Shown: positions 52,356 through 61,638, counted from the first letter of the stretch. The stretch: DNA of 64,000 nucleotides from Thermoanaerobacterium sp. PSU-2 (GCF_002102475.1 NZ_MSQD01000012.1:26903-90902), one strand, 5' to 3'. Notes: generated by a model from the letters alone, not told the origin. Made by a program: numbers and translations.

Positions 52356-52386
52356 GGGTTATAGATAAAAGTCTATAGCCCTTTTT
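52356..52386 (+). terminator. Terminator after the glutamine-rich gene
   Basis: GGGTTATAGA and TCTATAGCCC form a 10 bp stem (one G-T pair) with a six-base loop and TTTTT. Confidence 0.85.
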
Positions 52387-52407
52387 AAGCGGGGATTAAT
52401 TTAGCAT

Positions 52408-52436
52408 TTGCAAATAAAAATAAATTGTGGTATTAT
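52408..52436 (+). promoter_or_regulatory. Promoter of tRNA-Arg(ACG)
   Basis: TTGCAA and TATTAT spaced 17 bases, ending 15 bases before the tRNA. Confidence 0.55.
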
Positions 52437-52450
52437 AAAGTATGTAAGTG

Positions 52451-52528
<78 letters not shown>

Positions 52529-52536
52529 CTATGATA

Positions 52537-52564
52537 TTGACAAATTTGAAATTTTATTTATAAT
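52537..52564 (+). promoter_or_regulatory. Consensus promoter for tRNA-Arg(CCU)-tadA-tRNA-Ser run
   Basis: TTGACA and TATAAT, both perfect, are 16 bases apart and end ten bases before the tRNA. Confidence 0.8.
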
Positions 52565-52573
52565 ATAAATCAT

Positions 52574-52650
<77 letters not shown>

Positions 52651-52664
52651 TTTGTGTGATTAAG

Positions 52665-53093
52665 ATGTACAACGAATTTATGAAGTCTGCTATAGATGAG
52701 GCTATACTAAGCTTTATGCTTGGAGAGATGCCGGTTGGTGCAGTTGTAGTTAAAGATGGCATCATCATCGGTAGAGGCCATAATCTGAAAGAAACAGAAA
52801 AAGATGCGACGCAGCACGCAGAGATCAATGCTATAAAGGATGCTTGCAAAAGCATTGGTGATTGGAGACTTAATGGTGCATCGCTGTACGTCACATTAGA
52901 GCCATGTCCAATGTGCGCAGGCGCGATAATAGAGTCCAGAATAAAAAGAGTGTATATAGGCGCAGAGAGCCGTGATAGCGGTGCTGCAGGCACTGTATAT
53001 GATCTTTTAAATAAAAAAGCAGAAGTTTATTTTGGCATCATGGAAGATGAGTGCAAAAAACTGATAAATGATTTTTTTAGTAGACTAAGGTAA
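52665..53093 (+). CDS. tadA: tRNA-specific adenosine-34 deaminase
   Basis: A protein of about 142 residues that converts A34 of tRNA-Arg(ACG) to inosine. The zinc deaminase motifs HAEINAI and EPCPMCAGAI are intact. ATG 52665 is chosen; GTG 52656 in frame is an alternative, and no strong ribosome site is visible for either. It is sandwiched between tRNA-Arg(CCU) and tRNA-Ser(CGA) with gaps of only 14 and 3 bases, so its mRNA ends are probably made by tRNA processing. Confidence 0.95.
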   Translation: MYNEFMKSAIDEAILSFMLGEMPVGAVVVKDGIIIGRGHNLKETEKDATQHAEINAIKDACKSIGDWRLNGASLYVTLEPCPMCAGAIIESRIKRVYIGAESRDSGAAGTVYDLLNKKAEVYFGIMEDECKKLINDFFSRLR

Positions 53094-53096
53094 TCT

Positions 53097-53186
53097 GGAG
53101 AGATGGCTGAGTGGTCGAAAGCGCTCGCCTCGAAAGCGAGTGGGCGGATTCCCGCCTCGTGAGTTCGAATCTCACTCTCTCCGCCA
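53097..53186 (+). tRNA. tRNA-Ser(CGA)
   Basis: A 90-base class II tRNA with anticodon loop CTCGAAA, a long variable arm and encoded CCA. It begins three bases after the tadA stop. Confidence 0.97.
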
Positions 53187-53198
53187 TGGAAATATCAT

Positions 53199-53292
53199 GG
53201 AGAGATGGCTGAGCTGGTCTAAGGCGCACGACTGGAAATCGTGTGTACCCTCAAAACGGGTACCGAGGGTTCGAATCCCTCTCTCTCCGCCA
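53199..53292 (+). tRNA. tRNA-Ser(GGA)
   Basis: A 94-base class II tRNA with anticodon loop CTGGAAA, a long variable arm and encoded CCA, twelve bases after tRNA-Ser(CGA). Confidence 0.97.
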
Positions 53293-53348
53293 TTAAATGT
53301 AATTCCCATCTTAATCCATAACATCCATTAAAAATTTCAATCCATGTG

Positions 53349-53377
53349 TTGATTTTTACATATAGACGATGTATAAT
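53349..53377 (+). promoter_or_regulatory. Promoter of the SRP RNA gene
   Basis: TTGATT and TATAAT are 17 bases apart, about 50 bases before the RNA's first paired base. Confidence 0.75.
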
Positions 53378-53426
53378 AGGTCTTGCATTGCACAAAATAA
53401 TGTTGTAAGTTGAAAAGGACTTACAT

Positions 53427-53696
53427 GGCCGTACTAGATGGGGAGGTAGCGGTGCCCTGTAACCTGCAATCCGCTATAGCAGGGTCGAATTCCCGAGCCG
53501 AGGCATGATTACTGTAAGGCTGGCATAAGTAAGTGATTATGATATTCAAGTCCTCCGCAATGGAAATTTGTGAACCCCGCCAGGTCTGGAAGGAAGCAAC
53601 GGTAAGCAAATACTTCCATGTGCCGGGGGAGTGCTTGAGTGGAGTTAACTGCTTATGTAACGCTTATGGTAACATGACAGAGTCGGGTGTGCGGCC
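53427..53696 (+). ncRNA. ffs: Signal recognition particle RNA, large Gram-positive type
   Basis: About 270 bases. GGCCGTAC at the 5' end pairs with GTGCGGCC at the 3' end. The Alu-type part has GGGGAGGTAGCGGTGCCCTG, and the conserved helix 8 has CCAGGTCTGGAAGGAAGCA, where SRP54 (Ffh) binds. A T-rich run follows. The 555-base interval around it (53293-53848) has no protein gene. Position between tRNA-Ser and dnaX matches B. subtilis scr. Confidence 0.95.
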
Positions 53697-53848
53697 TTTT
53701 TATTTTATTATATTTTACTAAAAAATTTTAATACGTACATAAAAAATATTTTATCAAAAAAATATTCTGATATTTAAAATTTGTGTAAAGTTTTTTTGCG
53801 CATTGTCGAAAATACTAATAGTGACTTTTACTGCTTAGGGAGGTATTT

Positions 53849-55741
53849 ATGTTTAGAAGTTATCGCAATCGCTTGTTCGTCATAATATTCGGAGTTTCAG
53901 TCTTTGTATATCTACTTTCGTTTGTCCACATAGTAAAAGGCATAGGCAATAACATATTTGCTTCTTTTTTGATATTGTTTATTTCGGCTTTTATAGCAAT
54001 GACAGAGTCAAAGCACTTGTCATATCCAATAGAAAAGTTGAATGAAGGCGTTAAACGTATAATAGATGGTGAATACGATTATAATATCGATATAGATGTT
54101 TCAGAAGAATTTGTAGAGTTATCAAGAAGTTTCAGAGAAATGTCACATAAGCTAAAGTCAACTTATGAAGAGTTAAAAAGGGAGTCTCAGGAGCTTTTAA
54201 AGAAAAACAACGAATTGCAAGATTACTATGCAGAGCTTGAGGCATCTTATGAGCAGATGGAAGCTGTGACAAACGAGCTTGAGAAATCGGAATCAAAGTA
54301 TAGGACGTTGGTAGACAATATTTCAGATATTCTTTGGTTTACTGATAGTGAATATAATATAGAGTTTATTAATAATAGATCAGTAAGGTATTTAGATTAT
54401 ATGCCAGACGAGATGACAGGCAGAAAAATCACAGAATTCGTTCATGACGACGATAAGAAGATCATGGAAGATCTGATGAATGGCAGAATAAGCATGGCGG
54501 AAATAAAATTCAAAAAAAGAGATGGTTCAATACTCCTTACAGAAACGAGAGCCAAGGTAATAAAGAACAATGAAAATGAGATATTGGGAATTCAAGGCTT
54601 GTCGAGGGATATAACTGATTACAATAATGCGAAAAAAGAGATAATGGAGAGAAATAGGCAGATTCTGGCCATAGGAAATGTGACGCAATTGTTGACTAAA
54701 AATTTAGAACCTCGAGATGTTTTATATTCTATTGCTGAAAAAATATCCACCATTCTTTCTTCACCACTTTGTACCATAAGGACGATAAATGAGTCAGGAA
54801 GATTAGAGCTTATGGTAGCAGCAGGGGAATTGAGAGACATGCCTCTTTTAAAAGAGTTGTCGTTGTCGTCGGATGAAAATGTTAAGCTTCTTGTTTCAAA
54901 AGAGATTACTGTTTTGGATCCTAATAAATTCCCGATAGATGATAATTTGCTTTTGCGATTGAAAGAATTAAATGTAAAAAACGTGATAGCTGTTCCACTC
55001 ATATCTAAAGATAAGGCTGTGGGAATCTTAAATATATTAACAACTTCAAAGCTTGCCAATGATATAAGCTTGTTGAGATCTGTTGCTGATAGTGTGTCTG
55101 TTGCCATAGAAAATGCAAATCTGTATGACGACATGAGGAATTGGTACTTTAGGACCATCGACGCTTTGGCTCATGCTGTTGAGGCAAAGGATAAATACAC
55201 AAAGGGGCATTCGCTTAGAGTTTCGAAGTACGCTGCAATTATAGCCGAAAGCATGGGACTGCCAAAAGATGAAATAGAAAAGATAAGAATTGCTGGTCTG
55301 TTGCATGATATAGGAAAGATAGGGGTGGCTGACAGTATACTTACCAAGCCTGGCAAGCTTACAAATGATGAGTACGACAAGATAAAGCAACATCCAAAAA
55401 TATCTAGAAAAATATTGGAACCAATTGGACTATCTAAGGATATAATGGATGGAATTGAAAAACACCACGAAAGATACGATGGGAAAGGATATCCATTTGG
55501 GCTTAATGACGACAACATACCATTGATTGCTGCGATACTGTGTGTGGCAGATTCATTCGATGCCATGACATCTGATAGATCGTATAGGAAAGGGATTTCC
55601 TTTGACGAGGCTGTAAATGAATTATTGAAGTACAAAGGCACCCAGTTTAATCCGAGGGTTGTTGACAGTGTAATATCTATATACATGAGAGACAGAAAAA
55701 AGATGGAGAGGATTAAAGTAGAAACGGAAGTAGCAAACTAA
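53849..55741 (+). CDS. PAS-GAF-HD-GYP sensor, probable c-di-GMP phosphodiesterase
   Basis: A 630-residue protein. Two N-terminal membrane helices (about 8-52) are followed by a HAMP-like segment (PIEKLNEGVKRIIDG), a coiled coil (about 90-145), a PAS domain (about 146-265), a GAF domain (about 275-420) and an HD-GYP domain (about 428-610). HSLRVSKYA, LLHDIGKIG and HHERYDGKGYP hold the metal and GYP residues, so phosphodiesterase activity is plausible. AGGGAGGT precedes the ATG. A terminator separates it from dnaX. The signal sensed is unknown. Confidence 0.92.
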   Translation: MFRSYRNRLFVIIFGVSVFVYLLSFVHIVKGIGNNIFASFLILFISAFIAMTESKHLSYPIEKLNEGVKRIIDGEYDYNIDIDVSEEFVELSRSFREMSHKLKSTYEELKRESQELLKKNNELQDYYAELEASYEQMEAVTNELEKSESKYRTLVDNISDILWFTDSEYNIEFINNRSVRYLDYMPDEMTGRKITEFVHDDDKKIMEDLMNGRISMAEIKFKKRDGSILLTETRAKVIKNNENEILGIQGLSRDITDYNNAKKEIMERNRQILAIGNVTQLLTKNLEPRDVLYSIAEKISTILSSPLCTIRTINESGRLELMVAAGELRDMPLLKELSLSSDENVKLLVSKEITVLDPNKFPIDDNLLLRLKELNVKNVIAVPLISKDKAVGILNILTTSKLANDISLLRSVADSVSVAIENANLYDDMRNWYFRTIDALAHAVEAKDKYTKGHSLRVSKYAAIIAESMGLPKDEIEKIRIAGLLHDIGKIGVADSILTKPGKLTNDEYDKIKQHPKISRKILEPIGLSKDIMDGIEKHHERYDGKGYPFGLNDDNIPLIAAILCVADSFDAMTSDRSYRKGISFDEAVNELLKYKGTQFNPRVVDSVISIYMRDRKKMERIKVETEVAN

Positions 55742-55769
55742 AAGGATATAGAAAAGTATCCTTTTTTTT
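55740..55769 (+). terminator. Terminator after the HD-GYP gene
   Basis: AAAAGGATA and TATCCTTTT form a short stem followed by a T run. Confidence 0.75.
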
Positions 55770-55799
55770 GTTACAATTAAGTAAATGAGGTGTTTTTCT

Positions 55800-57392
55800 A
55801 TGTACCAATCACTGTACAGAAAGTATAGGCCTAGAAGCTTTGGGGAAGTTTTGGGGCAAAATCATATTGTCAGGACTTTAAAAAATCAGATAAAAAGTGG
55901 GCGAATAGGACATGCATATCTTTTTTGCGGTACAAGAGGTACAGGCAAGACAAGTGTTGCAAAGATTTTTGCAAAAGCTGTTAATTGCCCTAATAGCGTA
56001 GATGGGGAGCCATGCAACAAATGTCAGATATGCCAGTCTGCCAATAACAATTCTCTCATGGACATAATAGAGATAGATGCGGCATCGAATAACAGCGTTG
56101 ATGATGTAAGGGAATTGAGGGATAACGTCATATATGCTCCTTCTTCATGTAAGTACAAGGTGTACATTATCGATGAAGTCCATATGCTGTCTGGCAGTGC
56201 TTTTAATGCCCTTTTAAAGACGCTTGAAGAGCCTCCGCAACACGCGATATTTATTCTGGCTACAACTGAGCCAAATAAGATACCTGCAACTATTTTGTCA
56301 AGGTGTCAAAGGTTTGACTTTAAAAGGATATCATCGAAAGTTATTTCACAGAATATAAAGAAGATAGCTGAAGACAGCCAAATAAAAATAGACAGTAAAG
56401 CAATTGCACTGATTGCAAAGCATGGAAATGGCTCTATGAGGGATGCTATAAGCATACTTGAGCAGTGTGCTTCATACAACGATGTTTTAACGTATGATGA
56501 TGTGTGTGATATACTTGGCACTGTAAATGATGATACATTGTTTGCTTTAGTGAATAGTTTAAACGATAGAGATGGAAAAGAAACCATAAAACAGATAGAT
56601 AAGTTGATGCTTTACGGCATAGACGTAAATAATTTGGTGAAGGCTTTATTGTCTTTTTTGAGAGATGTGATTGTATATAAGACATGTGGTGATGAGTCAG
56701 AAGAGATATTAGAAACAGAGATAAATGATGTAATTGAGAAGGCTTCTTTATTTGACATGGCGTTTTTATCAAATGTGTTAGAGAAATTGATAGATCTTCA
56801 GGGAAAAATAAGATATGCTCAATCTCCAAGAATAATGCTGGAGATAACATTGCTTAAGCTTATAAATCCGGAAATCTCACCTGATATGGACAGTATTTTA
56901 GATAGACTAAGTATGTTGGAAAATGTGATTAAAAATGGAAAAGTAATGCCATCTGTAGAGAAGGATATTGTCGCTGATGATAAAACTTTAAAATCTGAGA
57001 GGGCTTTTGATGATGTAGTGGTAAAAAAAGAAGCGAAAAAAACTGATGATATAGTTGATAAAGTAGATAAGAGCATTGAGATAAATGTGAATGAAGTTTT
57101 CAAAAAACTATTAAGCATGATAAAGAAAGACAGACCGATGATTTTTTCTTTTTTAAGCTTAGGCAAACCGTATTTGAAAGATGGCAATTTTGTGATAGAA
57201 TATCCAAAGGAGCATGTGTTTTACAAAGAAGAGCTTAATAAAATCGAAAATAAAGATTACATCAAAGATGCTATTAAAAGACTGACAGGTAATGATTACA
57301 ACATAGTTTTTGCTACAGAAGAAAAAAATGAAGATGAACAGTTAATTGAGGCAGTAAGAAAATATTTTGGCGATGTAGAAATAATAGATTGA
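55800..57392 (+). CDS. dnaX: DNA polymerase III subunit gamma/tau
   Basis: A 530-residue clamp-loader ATPase. The Walker A motif is in FCGTRGTGKTSVAKIFAKA, zinc cysteines are in CPNSVDGEPCNKCQIC, and the Walker B and sensor parts are in YIIDEVHMLSG and ATTEPNKIPATILSRCQRF. Residues beyond about 380 form the tau-specific tail. ATG 55800 has GAGGTG upstream; a longer reading starts at 55785. An A7 run at 57023-57029 lies in the right phase for a -1 frameshift. It is followed by ebfC and recR. Confidence 0.95.
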   Translation: MYQSLYRKYRPRSFGEVLGQNHIVRTLKNQIKSGRIGHAYLFCGTRGTGKTSVAKIFAKAVNCPNSVDGEPCNKCQICQSANNNSLMDIIEIDAASNNSVDDVRELRDNVIYAPSSCKYKVYIIDEVHMLSGSAFNALLKTLEEPPQHAIFILATTEPNKIPATILSRCQRFDFKRISSKVISQNIKKIAEDSQIKIDSKAIALIAKHGNGSMRDAISILEQCASYNDVLTYDDVCDILGTVNDDTLFALVNSLNDRDGKETIKQIDKLMLYGIDVNNLVKALLSFLRDVIVYKTCGDESEEILETEINDVIEKASLFDMAFLSNVLEKLIDLQGKIRYAQSPRIMLEITLLKLINPEISPDMDSILDRLSMLENVIKNGKVMPSVEKDIVADDKTLKSERAFDDVVVKKEAKKTDDIVDKVDKSIEINVNEVFKKLLSMIKKDRPMIFSFLSLGKPYLKDGNFVIEYPKEHVFYKEELNKIENKDYIKDAIKRLTGNDYNIVFATEEKNEDEQLIEAVRKYFGDVEIID

Positions 57393-57461
57393 TTAATCAC
57401 TACTGAGTCAAAATTAGCATATAAATAAGAGAGAATACAAAATTAATTAGGAGGTATTTGG

Positions 57462-57797
57462 ATGGCTAAAGGAGGATTTCCTGGCGGTTTCAACATGAAT
57501 AACATGATAAAGCAAGCGCAGCAGATGCAGGAGCAAATGAAGAAAATGCAGGAGGAGCTTGAAAACAAGACGGTTGAGGAGTCTGCAGGCGGTGGAGCTG
57601 TAAAGGTAGTGGCAAATGGCAGAAAGGAGCTTATAAGCATAAAGATCGATCCGGATGTCGTTGACAAAGACGATGTAGAGATGCTGGAGGATCTTGTATT
57701 GGCTGCAGTAAATCAAGCTTTAAGAAGTGCTGAAAAGATGATTGCAGAAGAGATGGGAAAAATAACAGGAGGTTTCAACATACCTGGCTTGTTCTGA
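57462..57797 (+). CDS. YbaB/EbfC nucleoid-associated protein
   Basis: A 111-residue DNA-binding protein with a Gly-rich head ([13 protein letters not shown]), a Gln/Met-rich helix ([16 protein letters not shown]) and the core [15 protein letters not shown]. It lies between dnaX and recR as in most bacteria. GGAGGTATTTGG is upstream. Confidence 0.94.
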   Translation: MAKGGFPGGFNMNNMIKQAQQMQEQMKKMQEELENKTVEESAGGGAVKVVANGRKELISIKIDPDVVDKDDVEMLEDLVLAAVNQALRSAEKMIAEEMGKITGGFNIPGLF

Positions 57798-57810
57798 GGT
57801 GAATTAATTA

Positions 57811-58410
57811 ATGAACGTATATTCGAGGTCATTGTCAAGGCTTATTGATGAATTATCAAGACTTCCCGGCATTGGACGCAAGACAGCTCAGAGGCTGGCG
57901 TTTTACATCTTAGATATGCCTTTAGACGATGTTGTTAACTTGTCTAATGCTATTTTAGAGGCAAAGAACAATTTAAGATACTGTAAAAAGTGCTATAACT
58001 TTACTGACAGTGAGCTTTGCAGTATATGCAGTGATGAGACGAGGGATACACATACCATATGTGTAGTTTCCGATCCCAAAGATGTAGTAGCGATGGAAAA
58101 GACGAGGGAATATCGAGGCTTATACCATGTACTTCACGGTGCAATATCGCCTATGGATGGAATAGGTCCAGAGGATATAAAGATAAAAGAGCTGTTGGAG
58201 AGGATAAAAGATGCTGAAATCAATGAAATAATATTAGCTACAAATCCAGACATAGAAGGCGAGGCAACTGCAATGTACATCGCAAAGCTTATAAAACCTT
58301 TTGGAATAAAGGTGACAAGAATTGCACATGGTGTACCGGTAGGCGGTGACCTCGAATACACAGATTCTGTAACACTGTCAAGGGCTTTAGAAGGCAGAAG
58401 GGAAATGTAA
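57811..58410 (+). CDS. recR: Recombination protein RecR
   Basis: A 199-residue repair protein. The helix-hairpin-helix [17 protein letters not shown] is followed by the zinc finger [16 protein letters not shown] (about 56-72), a TOPRIM domain and a C-terminal Walker-B-like ending. It acts with RecF and RecO in gap repair. It starts 13 bases after ebfC. Confidence 0.96.
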   Translation: MNVYSRSLSRLIDELSRLPGIGRKTAQRLAFYILDMPLDDVVNLSNAILEAKNNLRYCKKCYNFTDSELCSICSDETRDTHTICVVSDPKDVVAMEKTREYRGLYHVLHGAISPMDGIGPEDIKIKELLERIKDAEINEIILATNPDIEGEATAMYIAKLIKPFGIKVTRIAHGVPVGGDLEYTDSVTLSRALEGRREM

Positions 58411-58494
58411 GTGATCGAAATTGAATCTTTTAACTAAAAGGTACTATGTTGATGTAAGAAAATGTGGAAAAGATAAAAAATCTAAAAATATGTA

Positions 58495-58523
58495 TTGATT
58501 CTTAGCGTATAAAGTGATAATAT
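58495..58523 (+). promoter_or_regulatory. Promoter of the SAM-riboswitch-hom unit
   Basis: TTGATT and TAATAT are 17 bases apart, about 36 bases before the aptamer. Confidence 0.65.
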
Positions 58524-58558
58524 AAATATCAACAAATTTAAAAGAGAATATTGAAGGC

Positions 58559-58710
58559 CTCTTATCAAGAGTGGTGGAGGGACTGGCCCGATGAAACCCG
58601 GCAACCGGCATTTATATGCGTTTGGTGCCAAATCCTGCAGGGAAAACCTGAGAGATGAGAGGAGTGGCGTATTTTGGCCCTCTTCTCATTGAAGAGGGCC
58701 AAAAATTTTT
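58559..58710 (+). ncRNA. SAM-I riboswitch (S-box) with terminator
   Basis: CCTCTTATC (58559) pairs with GATGAGAGG (to 58662) as P1. The core AGTGGTGGAGGGACTGGCCC, GATGAAACCCGGCAACC and GGTGCCAAATCCTGC are all present. A strong terminator with 14 bp stem and T run is at 58672-58710. SAM should stop transcription of hom. The 314-base interval between recR and hom holds only this and its promoter. Confidence 0.97.
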
Positions 58711-58724
58711 AGGAGGTATGCCAC

Positions 58725-60017
58725 ATGGAATTTAAGATTGGATTGTTGGGATTTGGAACAGTAGGAAGCGGAGTCTATAAAATAGTCGCATCAAGAAAAC
58801 AGCATATAAAACAAAAAACGGGGTTTTATCCCGAAATAAAAAAAATACTAGTGAAGCATCCTGATAAGCCGAGAAATGTTAATGGTGTAGATGAAATACT
58901 AACAACTGATGCTAACGAAATCTTGTGTGATAGCGAAATAAGTGCAATAATTGAAGTAATGGGAGGAATTGATCCTGCTTACGAGTACGTAAAAAAGGCG
59001 ATAATTTCTAAAAAACATGTAATTACTGCAAACAAAGAGTTAATAGCAAAATATGGAGACGAGCTTAGAAAAATGGCAGATGAAAATGGTGTATTTTTGA
59101 AATTTGAAGCAAGTGTCGCTGGAGCAATCCCCATTATACATCAAATTGAGAGGCTCAAAATAACCGATGAAATAAATTTCGTAGGAGGGATAATAAACGG
59201 TACTACAAACTACATATTGACGCAAATAACAGAAAAGGGAATGAAATATGATGAAGCACTTTTATCAGCTCAAAAAAGAGGTTATGCTGAAAGCAATCCG
59301 GATTACGATATAAAAGGATTCGATGCTTTGTATAAGCTTGTGATTCTTATAAAAAAAGCATTCGATGCTGATGTTTCTGCTAATTCAATATTGAGATATG
59401 GTATAAATGAAATAAAAAATGACGATATATATTATGCTGAAAAATTGGGATACAAGATTAAACCATTTGCATGGGCTAAATACGAGAAAGGAAACGTCTA
59501 TGCGAGTGTAGAGCCTATATTGATAGAAGATAGCAACATTTTAGCAAGTGTTGGTGATGTAAACAATGCTGTTATACTGAGAGGAGACAGTTTTAAAGAG
59601 CTAATTTTTATTGGAAAAGGTGCAGGACAAATGCCTACAGGTGATTCGGTTGTTGCAGATTTAATAGATATACTATTGAATTATGATATAAAAACGAATC
59701 ATACGTCTAAACGCATTTCAGTTTTTAATGGTAGTTTTACAGATGTATTTTATATAAAACTTAAACCATTTTACAAGTTTAATATAAAAAATATTTTAAA
59801 ATTTTTTACTGATAATGGCGCTTCGTTTAATGAGTCTGTTTATGATGGAAATACTTTTGCGGCTGTTTTCAAGCTTTTTGATAATGATATAAACAGGTTT
59901 ATAGAAAGTTTAGAAAACAAAAAAATGTGTACAATAGAAAGTCTCTTCAAAGTGTTGCATGATGACAATGAAGTGGATAATAAACAAGTTAATACAATAC
60001 AAAGTGAAGTTATATAA
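58725..60017 (+). CDS. hom: Homoserine dehydrogenase
   Basis: A 430-residue enzyme reducing aspartate semialdehyde to homoserine. The NAD(P) motif LLGFGTVGSGV is at the N-terminus, GGIINGTTNYIL and the catalytic region RGYAESNPDYDIKGFDALYK follow, and a divergent ACT-like tail (about 345-430) ends the protein. It is under a SAM riboswitch, so it may mainly feed methionine. It is apparently monocistronic; no thrB, thrC or metA/metX is adjacent. Its tail is visibly AT-rich. Confidence 0.95.
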   Translation: MEFKIGLLGFGTVGSGVYKIVASRKQHIKQKTGFYPEIKKILVKHPDKPRNVNGVDEILTTDANEILCDSEISAIIEVMGGIDPAYEYVKKAIISKKHVITANKELIAKYGDELRKMADENGVFLKFEASVAGAIPIIHQIERLKITDEINFVGGIINGTTNYILTQITEKGMKYDEALLSAQKRGYAESNPDYDIKGFDALYKLVILIKKAFDADVSANSILRYGINEIKNDDIYYAEKLGYKIKPFAWAKYEKGNVYASVEPILIEDSNILASVGDVNNAVILRGDSFKELIFIGKGAGQMPTGDSVVADLIDILLNYDIKTNHTSKRISVFNGSFTDVFYIKLKPFYKFNIKNILKFFTDNGASFNESVYDGNTFAAVFKLFDNDINRFIESLENKKMCTIESLFKVLHDDNEVDNKQVNTIQSEVI

Positions 60018-60146
60018 AAATTATACAAAGTATGATGCACGTCATTAAATTAACGGAAAGTAAATTTAAATCTTGTAATGCGTTTGATATCTATCAACAT
60101 AAAATTTTAACCAATATTTATTTTTACAATGAAATGAGGGATGAAT

Positions 60147-60659
60147 ATGACAAAGAATTTTTCGAAAAAGGACTTGATTAAAGTTATATTAGAAGATATA
60201 GATGATTCTGAAATGATTGAAGAAGATATTATTCATATGATTATTAATGAGAAAGTTGCTAAAGATGTTTCAAAAGAGCATGAAAAGCATTTAACTTTTG
60301 GAGACAGAATGTCAGATAAGTTAGCGGAATTTGCCGGAAGCTGGGTTTTTATAATAGGTTTTGGAATTGTGCTTTTTGCCTGGATCATTGCGAATAGTTT
60401 TATTTTAAAACGTCCTTATGATCCATATCCATTTATTTTGCTTAATCTTATTTTATCATGTCTTGCTGCAATTCAAGCTCCAATTATTATGATGAGCCAA
60501 AATAGGCAAGAAGCAAAAGACAGAATTCGCTCTAAAAATGATTATAAAGTTAACTTAAAATCAGAGCTAATTATAGAAGATCTCCATAAAAAGATAGATG
60601 AATTGCAAAAATTACACCAAGAATTACTTAATAAGATTGACACTTTAAATAAAATGTAA
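60147..60659 (+). CDS. DUF1003 membrane protein
   Basis: A protein of about 170 residues. A soluble head (about 1-60) precedes GDRMSDKLAEFAGSW and two membrane helices (VFIIGFGIVLFAWIIANSF and a second ending in QAPIIMMSQNRQ). The DUF1003 signature with RQEAKDRIR is followed by a coiled-coil tail. Function is unknown. ATG 60147 has GAGGG six bases upstream. It lies between hom and the fluoride riboswitch. Confidence 0.88.
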   Translation: MTKNFSKKDLIKVILEDIDDSEMIEEDIIHMIINEKVAKDVSKEHEKHLTFGDRMSDKLAEFAGSWVFIIGFGIVLFAWIIANSFILKRPYDPYPFILLNLILSCLAAIQAPIIMMSQNRQEAKDRIRSKNDYKVNLKSELIIEDLHKKIDELQKLHQELLNKIDTLNKM

Positions 60660-60674
60660 ATTTTATATAAAATA

Positions 60675-60704
60675 TTTACTTTAAAAACAAATCTATGATA
60701 TAAT
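60675..60704 (+). promoter_or_regulatory. Promoter of the fluoride-exporter genes
   Basis: TTTACT and TATAAT are 18 bases apart, ten bases before the fluoride aptamer. Confidence 0.6.
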
Positions 60705-60713
60705 TGTTGATGT

Positions 60714-60795
60714 AAGGTGATGGAGCTCACCATTAAATGCAATGATGCTGATGGCTCCTATTGGGTATACTAACTCAATAGGAGCTTATTTATTA
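60714..60795 (+). ncRNA. Fluoride riboswitch (crcB motif)
   Basis: AGGTGATGGAGCTCACC, ATTAAATGCAATGATG and CTGATGGCTCCTAT reproduce the conserved crcB-motif layout. GCTCCTATTG and CAATAGGAGC then form an expression-platform hairpin followed by a T-rich stretch. Fluoride binding should permit expression of the two downstream crcB genes. Confidence 0.93.
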
Positions 60796-60824
60796 CTGTT
60801 TTATGAAAATGGAGGGTGATTTAC

Positions 60825-61226
60825 ATGGAATACGTCTATATAGGTGTTGGTGGTTTTTTTGGGGCAATTTTGAGATATCTAATTTCTACTTACTATCAAA
60901 GTATATTGCATACAGTATTTCCCGTTGAAACCTTTTTTATTAATATCTTTGGATCATTTTTGTTAAGCTATATTTCAAATTTAGCCCTTGAAGAATTTAA
61001 TGTAAATTTCAATATAAGACTTGCTATTACAACAGGATTTATAGGTGCTTTTACTACATTCTCCACTTTTACTAAAGAGACTATGGATCTAATAAGAAAC
61101 GGGAAAATCGCTGTTGCGATATTGTATGTGCTTCTATCAATATTTATAGGATTTATCATGTCATTTATGGGATTTGAATTAGGAGATAAGACTGCAAAAA
61201 TGATTAAAGGGCGTGAAGAAAATTGA
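60825..61226 (+). CDS. crcB: Fluoride channel Fluc/CrcB, subunit 1
   Basis: A protein of about 133 residues with four membrane helices. GGFFGAILRYLIS at the start and the pore motif TGFIGAFTTFSTFTKE are typical. It exports fluoride. ATG 60825 has GGAGG upstream. Its stop overlaps the second gene's ATG by one base (TGATG), fitting a heterodimeric two-gene Fluc. Confidence 0.94.
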   Translation: MEYVYIGVGGFFGAILRYLISTYYQSILHTVFPVETFFINIFGSFLLSYISNLALEEFNVNFNIRLAITTGFIGAFTTFSTFTKETMDLIRNGKIAVAILYVLLSIFIGFIMSFMGFELGDKTAKMIKGREEN

Positions 61227-61597
61227 TGCTAAATATGCTGTTAGTAGGTTTAGGAGGAGTTTTTGGAGCAATATTGAGGTATGAAATATCAAGGCACATA
61301 AAAGAAAATAGGGAATTTGTAGTGCCATTAGAGACATTTATCATAAATGTTACTGGCGCTTTATTATTAAGCTTTTTATCAAGTCCTAAGCTTGTCCATC
61401 TATTTAATGACGATATAAAATTGTTTATCATGACAGGATTTATAGGTGCTTTTACTACATATTCCACATTTTCTCATGAGACAATAGATCTTTTTCGCAA
61501 AAAACATTATATACATGCATTTTTGTATTCATTTGTTACTGTCGTCGTTGGACTTATTGGCGCTTTTTTAGGATACTATATTGGAAGTTTGTTTTAA
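61226..61597 (+). CDS. crcB: Fluoride channel Fluc/CrcB, subunit 2
   Basis: A protein of about 123 residues with four membrane helices, GGVFGAILRYEIS and the pore motif TGFIGAFTTYSTFSHE. It is a diverged copy of the preceding gene. In such pairs the two proteins may insert in opposite orientations and form the dimer together; this is inferred from two-gene Fluc systems. Confidence 0.94.
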   Translation: MLNMLLVGLGGVFGAILRYEISRHIKENREFVVPLETFIINVTGALLLSFLSSPKLVHLFNDDIKLFIMTGFIGAFTTYSTFSHETIDLFRKKHYIHAFLYSFVTVVVGLIGAFLGYYIGSLF

Positions 61598-61638
61598 ATA
61601 ATGTATTATAGAAGTATAGAAGGAGGGGGTATGAGGTT

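Noticed and set aside
53140..53331. Open frame over the two tRNA-Ser genes
   Set aside because: It is an accidental reading of tRNA sequence; both tRNAs fold completely with CCA ends.
53533..53721. Short plus-strand open frame in the SRP RNA region
   Set aside because: It lies inside the structured SRP RNA, whose conserved helix 8 and paired ends explain the sequence.
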